From positions 1,431,053 through 1,495,052 of the forward strand of contig NZ_JAAHIH010000001.1 of NCBI RefSeq assembly GCF_010671925.1: a stretch of DNA of 64,000 bases, in the 5' to 3' direction. The notes under the pieces are model-generated. The model saw only the letters and a program-made list of their open reading frames with translations. It had not been told where the DNA came from and made no database searches. A program made the position numbers and the translations under genes. Below, piece after piece: positions 34,001 through 42,768 of the stretch; position 1 is the stretch's first letter, and every line of letters starts with the position of its first letter. This DNA is from Moorena sp. SIOASIH. Lineage in GTDB: Bacteria; Cyanobacteriota; Cyanobacteriia; Cyanobacteriales; Coleofasciculaceae.

Positions 34001-34749
34001 CTTAGGGGTAATGGCAGTTGTTCTAACAGTTGCACTAAGGGTTTCATGCCCTTGAACTGGGCACTGTTAGTTAGGGCTTCCTCCTCAGTTTTCAGTCCTG
34101 AGTTGATTCGAGATGATAATCCTAGGGAATTGCCCCAAGAAGTCTTGGCTTTTAATCCATAGTCTGGGTGCTGAGTCCTGAAGGGATTAGGGTTCAGTCC
34201 CTTAGGTTGAGTAGGTTTTACTATGGATTCAGAACGTTGTTGGGTGAATGTCGATGCTAATGATTTTAACAGCAGGCAACTGTTAAGGAGTCCGATAAAT
34301 TTCTGCTCCCCATCTACTAAGGCCCAGTGTTCCTTATATGGGATGGGGAATTGGTTAAATTCTCTATCCCAGTTGCTGCCCAACTCCCCTAACCCCCCCT
34401 CCCTACTTCCATGGTCTTGTAGGTAGTACCAGAATTGCTTCAGACTCAGCTTACCTGGTAGGATGGTTATGGGTTCAATGATGTTTGGATCTATCCAAGA
34501 TAGTGGTTTGTGAAGAAAACCAGTTGTCATGGTTGCTCCTGAGCTACCTACCTTAGCTAAGGAGAGCAGGTGAGGCATGATCTGCCGTAGGTTCACCACT
34601 CCCACAGGATGTTGCTGTTCGCTGACTACCACAATCGAGTCATGCCTTGAAGCATGAAAAATATCTAGCAGAGTAGCCAACTCAGAAGTCCTTTGACAAA
34701 CAGGAACTAGCTCGGCAAATTTTTGGATACTGGGAGTAGGCATGGACAT
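31087..34749 (-). CDS. Hybrid histidine kinase with degenerate receiver domains, divergent from kaiABC
   Basis: 1220 residues from the ATG at 34749. Residues 1-165 look like a CBS pair ('VVVSEQQHPVGVVNLRQIMPHLL', 'ALVDGEQKFIGLLNSCLLL'). A long low-complexity linker follows, then HisKA with His523 in FLACISHELKTPITAI, and a HATPase with NAFKFTDG, DTGIGIPADK and GTGLGLVLTQHL, all intact. After that come a receiver-like domain (about 779-895) with Asn in place of the phospho-Asp (ILLNPLLPKLSGW) and no acidic pair, a second (about 905-1020) with DVIVLNGAR, and perhaps a third. Pseudo-receivers are a hallmark of the clock kinase CikA. Its position next to kaiA suggests a clock link, but this is inference. 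Confidence 0.85.
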   Translation of the reverse strand: MSMPTPSIQKFAELVPVCQRTSELATLLDIFHASRHDSIVVVSEQQHPVGVVNLRQIMPHLLSLAKVGSSGATMTTGFLHKPLSWIDPNIIEPITILPGKLSLKQFWYYLQDHGSREGGLGELGSNWDREFNQFPIPYKEHWALVDGEQKFIGLLNSCLLLKSLASTFTQQRSESIVKPTQPKGLNPNPFRTQHPDYGLKAKTSWGNSLGLSSRINSGLKTEEEALTNSAQFKGMKPLVQLLEQLPLPLSIQTSTGKVLVENLTWREQIETSSEGNPGNSSTTGTKNTTSAMKNPGAREKIPYRSSYNRLLSNHVPREVSKEGLKQSMEEPLTSLDFQWRQPDTQNSPTFHDQSAPRSSGQWPLSVGNVSDQGDKTSESGAVGQYCALDTPYQAATTIHERVLLFSPPVTKTRGNHTPCQETAAPTDPTLSNSQERVFSFVKIPLSPAIAALWEGGLETDSCEPKVAFNYSPSRSESPKETINLVLAQDTTEQRLFAQELAAKNADLVQLNRLKDEFLACISHELKTPITAILGLSTLLKDQALGELNQRQSRYAQLIYQSGRKLMAVVNDILDLTRMETGQLKLTVEPVQIRTVCDRAYDQARSEIDSKHSEDNNRNYPTKFTLEIEPGLEMLIADELRLRQMLVHLFSNAFKFTDGSGEIGLKVNWWQGWIAFTVWDTGIGIPADKQHLIFQKFQQLEKPLTRSFEGTGLGLVLTQHLAHLHGGDVSFISKAGVGSQFTLLFPPCPPQASSDQSDNWDEQLSGIAPTANSHPPSSTPNRLVLIVEAVPRYLEGLTEQLKSLGYWVVVARSGTEAIEKARRLQPYAILLNPLLPKLSGWDVLTLLKSDAQTNHIPVLVTATQAEKQQATHNKADGFLSLPVQEEALRENLSRLAQDESNTSSVLTILYLNPGDGRKGYYVDYYQNPDSSELTYELTSLLSLEHLDLNYRVLEADDFDQAELLSRVWNPDVIVLNGARLIDPFIYLNQFSSYPGLSSLPLVTLDHQTTEAANQVTGLSVYPCLAPNNQQKMAAILQVIQVAAGISCKPTILVMDTGEQRTKFRGNPLQVNRLNVESSHLSYGLSMAGKSSTSWLQALIQYLQTAGYCSLLACSWAEVYRQIQGKSVDLLLIRLTDLTNPSEHSKGLITLAQLPERPPILVLDHRLDAKQHDPVIQSSNSSNLNSQLDLLLEKIATQIVHWNSQSMTQLLKQIKQVMNHTL

Positions 34750-35059
34750 AACCAATCTAGCTTCAACAGCGGTTGAGCGCTACAGTAGCAACACATCCTC
34801 CTAAAGTAGCAACAAAGGAATTAACTCAAGCCCAACAGGGCTAGACTATCCCCTAATGCTTGAAGAGCAAGTACTTTTCAATATACTGCTCAACACTGGG
34901 GATATAGTGAGGCGCGAAATCAAAATTAATTTCAATTATCAGACTGTTTCAATTTAATTTAATTTATATTAAGCCCATTGTTAAAAAAAATGTTAAAATC
35001 TTACTGGTTTAAGCACTCTTATATAGTAAGAGTAACCAGTTTGATATTCAGGACCTGTT

Positions 35060-35980
35060 GTGTTGCTTTCCCAACTAACCATATGTACGCTGATCAGTTC
35101 TGATGCCCTAGCTCAATCCCTTTCTCAGGTTTTGGGTAGCGAGCAATATATTGTACACTCTACTAGCTCAGAATCTGAGTTTTTCGAGGTGGTTGAGCAA
35201 CATAAACAGGATCTTGATTGTTTGGTATTGCAGGATACCGACACACTTCCCCAGGTGATCCAGTACTTGTACCTGCAAGGAACCACCTTACCTGCAGTAT
35301 TTTTGCTGAAGGACTCCCCAGAAACCCCCCCTAGGGTTGACAGCAATCAACAGCTCGGCTCTAACCAGACGACCCATAAATTCACCGCCAGGTCCAGGGC
35401 TCATCTGTTCCATCCGGCAGAAGTCGAACTTAGTATTCACCAATTACCTGAGATTGGCAATTTCATCCAACAGGCCATGACCAAGTTTTTGTCCCTGGCT
35501 CCCGCCTGTAACTTACCCAGGTCATCTGGCCCGGTTTATCCTACCCTCACAGTAGCTAATTACAGTTTCTTGAGTAAGCAGCAGCATCGGTTAGCTGAAA
35601 AACTCAGGGAAAGACTCGGATACCTTGGTGTGTACTACAAGAGAAATCCTCGGCTTTTTTTTCGTAATCTATCTCTCAACGACAGGGATGAGCTGTTAGA
35701 ACACTTAAGATCAGAGTATCGTCAAATTGTTTTACAGTACTTTGCACCGGGAGATACCCTAAACCAAGACATTGATCATTTTGTAGAACAAGTGTTTTTT
35801 GCGGATATTTCTATATCTAAGATTGTAGAAATTCATATGGAACTGATGGATGAATTTTCCAAACAGTTGCAGCTGGAAGGGCGTAGAGAGGATATACTGC
35901 TTGACTATCGCCTGACGTTAATCGACGTGATTGCTCACTTAGGTGAAATGTATCGCCGTTCCATCCCCAGAGAACTGTAA
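35060..35980 (+). CDS. kaiA: Circadian clock protein KaiA
   Basis: 306 residues, full length. The N-terminal pseudo-receiver (about 1-135, 'LSQLTICTLISSDALAQSLSQVL') is followed by a linker and the C-terminal four-helix dimer/KaiC-binding domain (about 165-300, 'LREKLGYLGVYYKRNPRLFFRNLS' type through 'DYRLTLIDVIAHLGEMYRRSIPREL'). KaiA binds the KaiC C-terminal tail and stimulates its autophosphorylation. Start is GTG at 35060 with AGGACC 6-10 bases upstream; a TTG follows directly. It heads kaiA-kaiB-kaiC, with 126 bases before kaiB. Confidence 0.96.
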   Translation: MLLSQLTICTLISSDALAQSLSQVLGSEQYIVHSTSSESEFFEVVEQHKQDLDCLVLQDTDTLPQVIQYLYLQGTTLPAVFLLKDSPETPPRVDSNQQLGSNQTTHKFTARSRAHLFHPAEVELSIHQLPEIGNFIQQAMTKFLSLAPACNLPRSSGPVYPTLTVANYSFLSKQQHRLAEKLRERLGYLGVYYKRNPRLFFRNLSLNDRDELLEHLRSEYRQIVLQYFAPGDTLNQDIDHFVEQVFFADISISKIVEIHMELMDEFSKQLQLEGRREDILLDYRLTLIDVIAHLGEMYRRSIPREL

Positions 35981-36106
35981 GATCAGCAGAATCGGAGCAA
36001 CATTGAGTAGTAAGCTTGATGGGAGGCTCTCCTAAAAACCGTTTCCTTGAGTTCCTTGATCCCTTGTATTGACCTTTAACCCATCTTCTCCTAAACTTAC
36101 GAGCCT

Positions 36107-36421
36107 ATGAGTTCCTATAAAAAAACCTATGTTCTCAAGCTTTATGTAGCTGGGAACACCCCCAACTCCGTCAGGGCTTTGAGAACACTGAAAACTATTC
36201 TCGAACAGGAATTCCAAGGGGTTTACGCTCTCAAAGTAATTGATGTTCTTAAGAGCCCCCAACTAGCTGAGGAAGATAAAATTTTGGCAACACCAACCTT
36301 GGCAAAAGTTTTACCGCCTCCTGTGCGAAAAATCATTGGGGACCTCTCGGATCGGGAAAAAGTCTTGATCGGCTTAGATTTGCTCTATGAAGAACTCCGT
36401 GAAGGAGATTTGGATTTCTAA
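36107..36421 (+). CDS. kaiB: Circadian clock protein KaiB
   Basis: 104 residues with the thioredoxin-like fold-switching family signature: [29 protein letters not shown], then [55 protein letters not shown]. KaiB binds the CI ring of KaiC and sequesters KaiA, closing the clock cycle. Full length. The ribosome site is weak. 101 bases separate it from kaiC. Confidence 0.97.
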   Translation: MSSYKKTYVLKLYVAGNTPNSVRALRTLKTILEQEFQGVYALKVIDVLKSPQLAEEDKILATPTLAKVLPPPVRKIIGDLSDREKVLIGLDLLYEELREGDLDF

Positions 36422-36522
36422 TTAGATTATACCATTTTAGATTAATAGTCAAGATTTAGCAAGTCAGCAACACCATTAAACTTTCTTTTTTTTTTGATTA
36501 AGAACATTTACTTACGACCAAT

Positions 36523-38082
36523 ATGAATCAATTGAATCAAAATGAACAATATCAAAACTCAGTAACAACGGTCGGTGTCCAGAAAATACGGACAATGATC
36601 GAAGGCTTCGATGAGATCTCTCATGGCGGTTTACCATCTGGTAGAACCACCCTGGTCAGTGGAACGTCTGGCACGGGAAAAACTCTATTAGCCGTTCAAT
36701 TTCTCTACAACGGCATTAGCAATTTTGATGAAGCTGGTGTGTTTGTTACATTTGAAGAATCACCCACAGATATCACCAAAAATGCATCGAGCTTTGGTTG
36801 GGAGCTAAATAAACTAGTTAATGAAGGGAAGCTATTTATTCTGGATGCTTCCCCGGATCCAGAAGGACAGGACATTGTCGGCAACTTCGACCTGTCTGCC
36901 CTGATCGAGCGTATTCAGTACGCCATTCACAAATACAAAGCCAAGCGAGTTTCCATTGACTCAATCACTGCCATCTTTCAGCAGTACGATGCTGCTTCGG
37001 TAGTACGTCGAGAAATTTTTCGCCTAGTGGCACGCCTGAAAAACATTGGCGTAACCACCATTATGACCACAGAGCGAGTTGAAGAGTATGGACCAGTAGC
37101 TAGATTCGGGGTGGAAGAGTTTGTCTCGGATAATGTGGTCATTGTCCGTAATGTCCTGGAAGGGGAACGCCGACGCCGCACTATAGAAATTCTCAAGCTG
37201 CGGGGTACCACCCATATGAAAGGAGAATACCCCTTTACGATTACGGATCAAGGGATCAACATCTTCCCCTTAGGAGCAATGCGACTGACTCAACGGTCTT
37301 CCATGGCCAGAGTGTCTTCCGGAATCAACACTCTTGATGTTATGTGTGGTGGTGGTTTCTTTAAGGATTCCATTATCCTGGCAACGGGTGCCACAGGTAC
37401 TGGCAAAACCTTGTTAGTCAGCAAGTTTATCGAAAATGCTTGCATACAAGGTGATCGCGCCATTCTGTTTGCTTACGAAGAATCTCGGGCTCAGCTATCT
37501 CGTAATGCATCGTCTTGGGGCATTAATTTTGAGGAAATGGAACAAAAGGGTTTATTAAAAATTCTTTGTTCTTATCCAGAATCAGCGGGGTTAGAAGACC
37601 ACTTACAACGGATTAAAACAGAAATTGCTGAATTTAAACCCTCTCGCATTGCCATCGACTCTCTTTCTGCTTTAGCACGGGGAGTGAGCAACAATGCCTT
37701 TCGGCAGTTTGTGATTGGTGTGACGGGCTATGCGAAGCAAGAAGAAATTACCGGCTTTTTTACCAATACCACAGATAAATTTATGGGAGCTCACTCCATT
37801 ACCGATTCCCATATTTCCACAATTACTGACACAATTATAATGCTACAGTATGTGGAAATTCGTGGTGAAATGTCCCGTGCTATCAATGTGTTTAAGATGC
37901 GTGGCTCTTGGCATGATACAGGGATCCGAGAGTACACTATCAGTAAGGATGGACCAGAAATTAAGGATTCCTTCCGCAATTACGAACGAATTATCAGTGG
38001 TTCTCCCACTCGTATTCCCGTCGATGAAAAGAGCGAACTATCTCGGATTGTTAAAGGCGTTCGTGATAAGTCGATGGAATAA
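36523..38082 (+). CDS. kaiC: Circadian clock ATPase/kinase KaiC
   Basis: 519 residues, two RecA-like domains. CI Walker A GTSGTGKT is at 47-54 and the CII version GATGTGKT near 288-297. The autophosphorylation pair is Ser432-Thr433 in DSHISTITDT, one off the S. elongatus numbers. The CI catalytic Glu pair in TFEES and the CII one in YEES are present. The C-terminal tail (SELSRIVKGVRDKSME) is the KaiA-binding segment. Hexameric clock core. Co-directional with kaiA and kaiB. Confidence 0.98.
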   Translation: MNQLNQNEQYQNSVTTVGVQKIRTMIEGFDEISHGGLPSGRTTLVSGTSGTGKTLLAVQFLYNGISNFDEAGVFVTFEESPTDITKNASSFGWELNKLVNEGKLFILDASPDPEGQDIVGNFDLSALIERIQYAIHKYKAKRVSIDSITAIFQQYDAASVVRREIFRLVARLKNIGVTTIMTTERVEEYGPVARFGVEEFVSDNVVIVRNVLEGERRRRTIEILKLRGTTHMKGEYPFTITDQGINIFPLGAMRLTQRSSMARVSSGINTLDVMCGGGFFKDSIILATGATGTGKTLLVSKFIENACIQGDRAILFAYEESRAQLSRNASSWGINFEEMEQKGLLKILCSYPESAGLEDHLQRIKTEIAEFKPSRIAIDSLSALARGVSNNAFRQFVIGVTGYAKQEEITGFFTNTTDKFMGAHSITDSHISTITDTIIMLQYVEIRGEMSRAINVFKMRGSWHDTGIREYTISKDGPEIKDSFRNYERIISGSPTRIPVDEKSELSRIVKGVRDKSME

Positions 38083-38224
38083 TATCGAGTCCGGTTAATC
38101 ACTTCGTATTCAGTAAAATCCTTAATTGTTAATTGTTAATTGATACTTTACTATTTACAATTTTTAAGTTTCAATTTTCAATTAACGAAAAACCTTCAAT
38201 GATAAGTAGTCAAATGGATACGAT

Positions 38225-39292
38225 ATGACTCTATCTCCTTCTGTGGATGGCTTCAAGTCACTGTCAGCCGATTTAGTAACACTGATTGACCAGCTACCTA
38301 ATCTGGAAAATCGTCAATGGATCAAACGGTCTCTAGCAGTGCTAGTGCGACTAACTGAGGAAGAAATTGACCGTCTGGACTGGAAAATAATAACCGCTTC
38401 TCTAGAAGATATGGACCGGGCATTTCAAGTTTTTTATCCCTATCGTCATGTCCGGAAAGTTACCATTTTCGGTTCCTCACGCCTTGCGCCAAATACTCCT
38501 GAATATCAGCTGGCAGCTGAATTTGCCCATCATTTAACCCAGCAGGGATTTATGGTAATGACTGGTGCTGGTGGTGGCATTATGGAGGCAGGAAACAAAG
38601 GTGCTGGCTCTAAGCATTCGTTTGGTCTGAATATTCAACTACCGTTTGAGAACGGAGCAAATTCGTTTATCGCAGGGGATCCCAAGCTGATTGAGTTCAA
38701 GTATTTTTTCACTCGCAAGCTATTTTTTATCAAGGAAACTGATGCGCTTACCTTATTTCCTGGTGGCTTTGGTACTCAGGATGAAGCCTTTGAGTCTTTA
38801 ACCCTTTGTCAAACAGGACGATTAGAACCAACTCCTTTAGTACTGATTGATAAACCTGGTGGCACCTACTGGAAAGATTGGGATGCTTATATTCAAAAGC
38901 ACCTCATGCAACGGGGTTTGATCAGGCCAGAGGATTCCAGTCTCTATACCATCACAGATAACTTAGATGTGGCTTACGAAACAATTAATCGGTTTTACCG
39001 GGTTTATCACTCTAGCCGCTATGTCAGAGATCAATTCGTCATTCGCCTCAAATCTGAGTTGTCAGATGCTGAGCTTGAACAACTAAATCAGGATTTTAGC
39101 GATATCTTGGTTCAGGGACGGATTGAGAAAAGTCAGGTTTTACCAGAAGAACTACCTGATGAAACTGCTGAACTCCCCCGTCTGGTTTTCCACTTCAATC
39201 GACGAGATATTAGCCGTCTCTACCAGCTACTCGCTACTATTAATCACATGGGTGTTTCTCCAGAAAGTGCAACTCATCCGGAACTGAAATAA
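38225..39292 (+). CDS. LOG-family protein (lysine-decarboxylase-like)
   Basis: 355 residues. The Rossmann-type core has VTIFGSSRLAPNTPEY, MTGAGGGIMEAGNKGA and the family motif FPGGFGTQDEAFE. LOG proteins cleave cytokinin-like nucleoside monophosphates (N6-substituted AMP) to free base; longer bacterial members like this one, with N- and C-terminal extensions of about 80 residues each, are less understood (PpnN-like nucleosidases are one relation). No partner genes. The start at 38225 follows an AT-rich spacer after kaiC. Confidence 0.85.
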   Translation: MTLSPSVDGFKSLSADLVTLIDQLPNLENRQWIKRSLAVLVRLTEEEIDRLDWKIITASLEDMDRAFQVFYPYRHVRKVTIFGSSRLAPNTPEYQLAAEFAHHLTQQGFMVMTGAGGGIMEAGNKGAGSKHSFGLNIQLPFENGANSFIAGDPKLIEFKYFFTRKLFFIKETDALTLFPGGFGTQDEAFESLTLCQTGRLEPTPLVLIDKPGGTYWKDWDAYIQKHLMQRGLIRPEDSSLYTITDNLDVAYETINRFYRVYHSSRYVRDQFVIRLKSELSDAELEQLNQDFSDILVQGRIEKSQVLPEELPDETAELPRLVFHFNRRDISRLYQLLATINHMGVSPESATHPELK

Positions 39293-39455
39293 GGCTTGGA
39301 TGCTTGCATCCTTAAAATACACAGGAGGCTCGACCAATGCCAATACCGGTAAATGACCCAATCGAGTGCTGGTAATGGAATTAGAGTAATAACTGAGTTG
39401 ACGATTTAAGGTACAACACGATACTATCAGTATGTTGTTAACTGTAGCTAGGTGA

Positions 39456-39545
39456 CATTGCACCTCAAACCAACCAAAAGCTGCTGAGTATCTAGGCGTT
39501 AACGTCAGCACACTAGCCCGATGGGAAAATCAATCATCCCGACTT
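39456..39545 (+). pseudogene. Remnant of an IS607-type TnpA helix-turn-helix, in frame with TnpB
   Basis: From just after an in-frame TGA (39453) the frame reads KAAEYLGVNVSTLARWENQ and runs without a stop into the TnpB ATG. That segment is the MerR-like helix-turn-helix that begins IS607 serine recombinases. The recombinase catalytic domain is missing. Either an internal deletion fused the two genes, or the element survives only by its TnpB. Confidence 0.7.
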
Positions 39546-40622
39546 ATGCAACGAGCCTTCAAGACCAAGTTAAAACTCAATAACAAACAAAAAACCTTGA
39601 TGGCTCAACACGCTGGGTATTCTAGGTGGGTCTGGAACTGGGCTTTAAACCTGTGGAAGGAAGCCGCATTAGCTGGACTCAAACCTTCAGCCAATAAGTT
39701 GAAAAAGTTCTATACTCATCATGTGAAGCCTCAGTATACCTGGCAGTCCACATTAAGTTCTAGGGTTTACCAATTTGCTTTCCTGCACTTAGGAGAAGCA
39801 TTTAGTCGATTTTTTCAAGGGATTGCTCAACACCCTAAGTTCAAGAAAAAAGGTAGAAATGATAGCTTCACCCTAGATAATTGTGGGAAGGTCATGGAGT
39901 TTTCAGGAACTCGATTAAAACTCCCCTTTATTGGATGGGTTAGTACCTATGAACCTCTACCCGAAATCCAGACTAAGCGAGTCACAATCAGTCGAGTAGC
40001 TAATTCTTGGTATATCTCTGTAGCCTACGAATTTGAGTCGGAATCTACCCCAAAGTCTAGAGAATATCTGGGTGTTGATGTGGGAGTTAAAGTTTTAGCT
40101 ACCTGTTCGGATGGGACTGTATTTCATAATCCCAGAGCATACAAGCAAGCTCAAAATAAACTAGCCCGACTTCAAAGAGAACTATCTAGAAGACAGATAG
40201 GTTCTAACAACAGAAATAAGACTCAGCTGAAATTAGCGAAAGTTCATCCCATCGCTAACATCCGGAAAGATGCAATCCATAAATTAACCTCTTGGCTTTG
40301 CAAGAACCACGCAGTCATTGGGTTAGAAAATTTGAATGTTTCCGGTCTGTTGAAAAACCACAAATTAGCAGGTGCTATAGCCGATGCCGCTCTTTATGAA
40401 ATTCGTCGCCAGGTCGAATATAAGTCGGAGTGGTACGGCTGCCAACTGGTTTTTGCGGATAGGTTCTATCCATCCACTAAAACCTGTTCAAGCTGTGGTC
40501 ATGTTCAAGAAATGCCACTCAAAGAACGAGTTTTTAATTGTGAGGCTTGCGATTACACCGCTGATCGTGATCTGAACGCAAGCCTTAATTTAGAACGTTA
40601 TGCCGAGGGCTTCTCGGTTTAA
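39546..40622 (+). CDS. tnpB: TnpB RNA-guided nuclease (IS607-type element)
   Basis: 358 residues. The helix-turn-helix/WED-like N-terminus (RAFKTKLKLNNKQKTL) is followed by a split RuvC: Asp178 in GVDVGVK, Glu261 in GLENLNV, Asp342 in ADRDLNASLNL. A zinc finger CSSCG ... CEAC is at about 315-336. All catalytic residues are kept and the length is near normal, so it looks active. TnpB cuts DNA using a guide RNA made from the element's right end. The mobile recombinase is reduced to a fragment upstream, so movement would need a helper. Confidence 0.92.
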   Translation: MQRAFKTKLKLNNKQKTLMAQHAGYSRWVWNWALNLWKEAALAGLKPSANKLKKFYTHHVKPQYTWQSTLSSRVYQFAFLHLGEAFSRFFQGIAQHPKFKKKGRNDSFTLDNCGKVMEFSGTRLKLPFIGWVSTYEPLPEIQTKRVTISRVANSWYISVAYEFESESTPKSREYLGVDVGVKVLATCSDGTVFHNPRAYKQAQNKLARLQRELSRRQIGSNNRNKTQLKLAKVHPIANIRKDAIHKLTSWLCKNHAVIGLENLNVSGLLKNHKLAGAIADAALYEIRRQVEYKSEWYGCQLVFADRFYPSTKTCSSCGHVQEMPLKERVFNCEACDYTADRDLNASLNLERYAEGFSV

Positions 40623-40712
40623 GCCTGTGGAATAGGAAGTGCCGACACCCTATGAAACCCAGATAATCTGGAGGAAGCAGGAAGGGAACTTTAACACGGT
40701 TTCTACCGAGTT
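40560..40712 (+). ncRNA. Candidate omega/re-RNA of the TnpB element
   Basis: By analogy with known TnpB elements, the guide RNA should overlap the 3' end of tnpB and run to the element's right end. The region after the stop holds short GC-rich stems (GCCGAGGGCTTCTCGGT at the stop; CCAGATAATCTGG near 40660). I cannot place the right end exactly. Confidence 0.35.
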
Positions 40713-40742
40713 ATATCAGTTTCTCAGAGCAGCTACTGGATC

Positions 40743-41624
40743 TTAAAATTCCAGAAGGGGTGCAAGGGCTATCGCATCTAAGTCAACAGACTGCAATAAT
40801 TTCACCCAATCCTTCATCAGCAGGTCATTGTTAGAATTTTGCTGACGTAGCTTAGCTAGAGCATTAAGGGTATCATACCAGATCCCTGATCTGGCATAGA
40901 TAATCGCTTTCTGTTCTAATGTCGCTTGGTCTAACTGATTTTTCAGGGATGGGTTGAGTGACATCCGTTTTACCCAGCCTGTCACTACAGGAGACCCCAG
41001 TCGCTCACATTTAGCCACAAAGTACCAACGATACTGTTTACCAACCTCAAGGGAGGCGACTGTTGATGGAAGTTCGATGCCTACTACACTTGGTGAGGAG
41101 GATGAGGCCACAAATTTAGTCCAGTAGATTTCGTTATGGTTTTCATCTTGTAGCACAAACTCCAAAGGCAAGTCCGGTGTCAGGGCATATGGAACATAAA
41201 ACCAGAAGGTGGGATGAGAAACAACGGTTAAGCCGAAAACCGATTCTGTTCGCATTTGACCCTCACTGGCCATGCTGGGAGTAGCAGGGACCAAGGCAGT
41301 CAAAGGTGGCTCGACTTTTGGACATCGAGGCCCACCACGGGTTGCCGCTGCTTTTCGTTTACCGGGTACGCCTCGTTCCGGTACATTTGGTGGCATCCAA
41401 GCTAGACTGATCGCTAATGGCTGTAGAGTTCTTGAAGTAATTCGCTCTTGGTCTAGGTGGTTTTGAGCCACTTCTGCTTTTGGGGAACGTTGATCTGAGT
41501 CCAACCGGGAATTACTAGGATTTGCTGTTGAAATTCCTGGCAAGGCAATACTGCTACTAAAGCTGACAATTGCTAATGTCAGTCCTAAGATTGGCGGTGC
41601 TAACGGTAGTTTTATCTTGCTCAT
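40743..41624 (-). CDS. DUF928 protein, secreted
   Basis: 293 residues. Signal peptide LPLAPPILGLTLAIVSFSSSIA, then a variable Ser/Arg-rich stretch. The DUF928 core follows from about residue 105: 'LTALVPAT', 'FGLTVVSHPTFWFYVPYAL', 'LEFVLQDENHNEIYWTKF', 'VGKQYRWYFVAKC' and 'GWVKR', then an alpha-helical tail with 'GIWYDTLNALAKLRQQN'. These motifs are typical of this cyanobacterial periplasmic family, often next to CHASE2-domain proteins. No such partner is present here. Function unknown. Start at the ATG at 41624. Confidence 0.85.
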   Translation of the reverse strand: MSKIKLPLAPPILGLTLAIVSFSSSIALPGISTANPSNSRLDSDQRSPKAEVAQNHLDQERITSRTLQPLAISLAWMPPNVPERGVPGKRKAAATRGGPRCPKVEPPLTALVPATPSMASEGQMRTESVFGLTVVSHPTFWFYVPYALTPDLPLEFVLQDENHNEIYWTKFVASSSSPSVVGIELPSTVASLEVGKQYRWYFVAKCERLGSPVVTGWVKRMSLNPSLKNQLDQATLEQKAIIYARSGIWYDTLNALAKLRQQNSNNDLLMKDWVKLLQSVDLDAIALAPLLEF

Positions 41625-42768
41625 GATTCATAAAGAGTAATTTTTAAGGAATGTTTCCTTGTGATTGGTCAGGTGATTGGTCAGTTGTTAGTTTTTATCC
41701 CTAGTTTTTTCGATTCCCGGTGCGCTTACAGTCGTCGAATTCAATTCGCCACGGGTCGCACCGCCTCTTTGCATGCCTCATGATCACTCAATTGAGTGTA
41801 TAGCGCTACGGGCAATGGCATTGGCAAGAGGCAAAAGTTTACTACAAAAGCGCAGGTGCGCTTTCCGCATCTAATTATTAAATTCGCCACGGGTCGCACC
41901 TTTTTCAGGTTGTATCAATGTCAAACACCTTAATAGGTAGTGCTATATCTAATTTTTACTACTGACCAGTGATTATTTTCTATATCTAGTTTGGGGTCTT
42001 CAGTACCTTTTATGCGAAAGTTCCAGTTAAAAAACTCATAAAGCTTACTTTACAAGCGATCCAGCTTCGGAACAGGGGAGGCAGTGGGGCCAAAGGGGTT
42101 TCCCACGGGGGAAACAGCGGTGCGGACGCAGGTTTCCTTTGAATTACCGTAAGGAGAGGGGAGCCTTGTCTTGATCCCAATCGCGAGTGGGGGAAACCAC
42201 TCGGGCAATAATCAAGACAGGAAAATTCTGCTATTCAACTCACAAAATTTTCTGAATACGGCCTTTTTCCACTATTCCCTGCTCCGAAGTCCCTGCTCCG
42301 AAGTCCCTGCTCCGAAGTCCGTACTCCGAAGTCCCTTTGCCAGACTGTTTATTTAGCATAACAAGTACCGAAGAACCTTAGTTTGATCTACAATCTAGTA
42401 ATTGACGAATCCAGAATTTAAAAATGTTTCATTTTCAGGACTTACTTAGCTATTATAGCTTGTGAATTTCGACTATTTATTAGCAGAAAATTATGATTGT
42501 GTCAACTGCATTTTGATAGATATAGATAGTTAACAGTTCCGGTAATTCATCCCCAGCTCCAATCTATAATTTAGTTGGGGATAGGCATCCTAAATCAATT
42601 GTGATAATTTTTGATACCATATTACCTACGGTGCGCTTGACCTATTAAGAATTAAATTCGCCACGGGTCGCACCGCTCCCTAATCCCTACTCCCTACTCC
42701 CTACTCCCTGTTACCTTTGCTAGATAAATGAGTGAATACTATTAGGATCGTGAAGTTTGGTGGCGGAC
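41625..42768. other. Gene-free region of 1.1 kb rich in repeats
   Basis: AATTCGCCACGGGTCGCACC occurs three times (about 41745, 41882 and 42654), with GGTGCGCTTTCCG as its inverted partner (41850); the same pair is at 63746-63797. A target-duplicated mobile element fills 41994-42377. Near 42595 a half family G element (TTGTGATAATTTTTG) precedes CCCTACT heptamers ending at 42718. No gene recognised. Confidence 0.65.
41994..42377. mobile_element. Non-autonomous element with 27-bp TIRs and 8-bp target duplication (copy 2)
   Basis: 384 bases. Left end GGGTCTTCAGTACCTTTTAT, right end reversed GGTTCTTCGGTACTTGTTAT. Flanks are CTAGTTTG (41986-41993) and TTAGTTTG (42378-42385), 7 of 8 matching. The internal part near both ends matches the 22187 element (AAAAAACTCA...AAGCTTACT and CAAAATTTTCTGAATACGGC), but an extra 200-base segment with GGGGAAAC palindromes and CCGAAGTCCCTGCT units sits in the middle. 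Confidence 0.85.
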
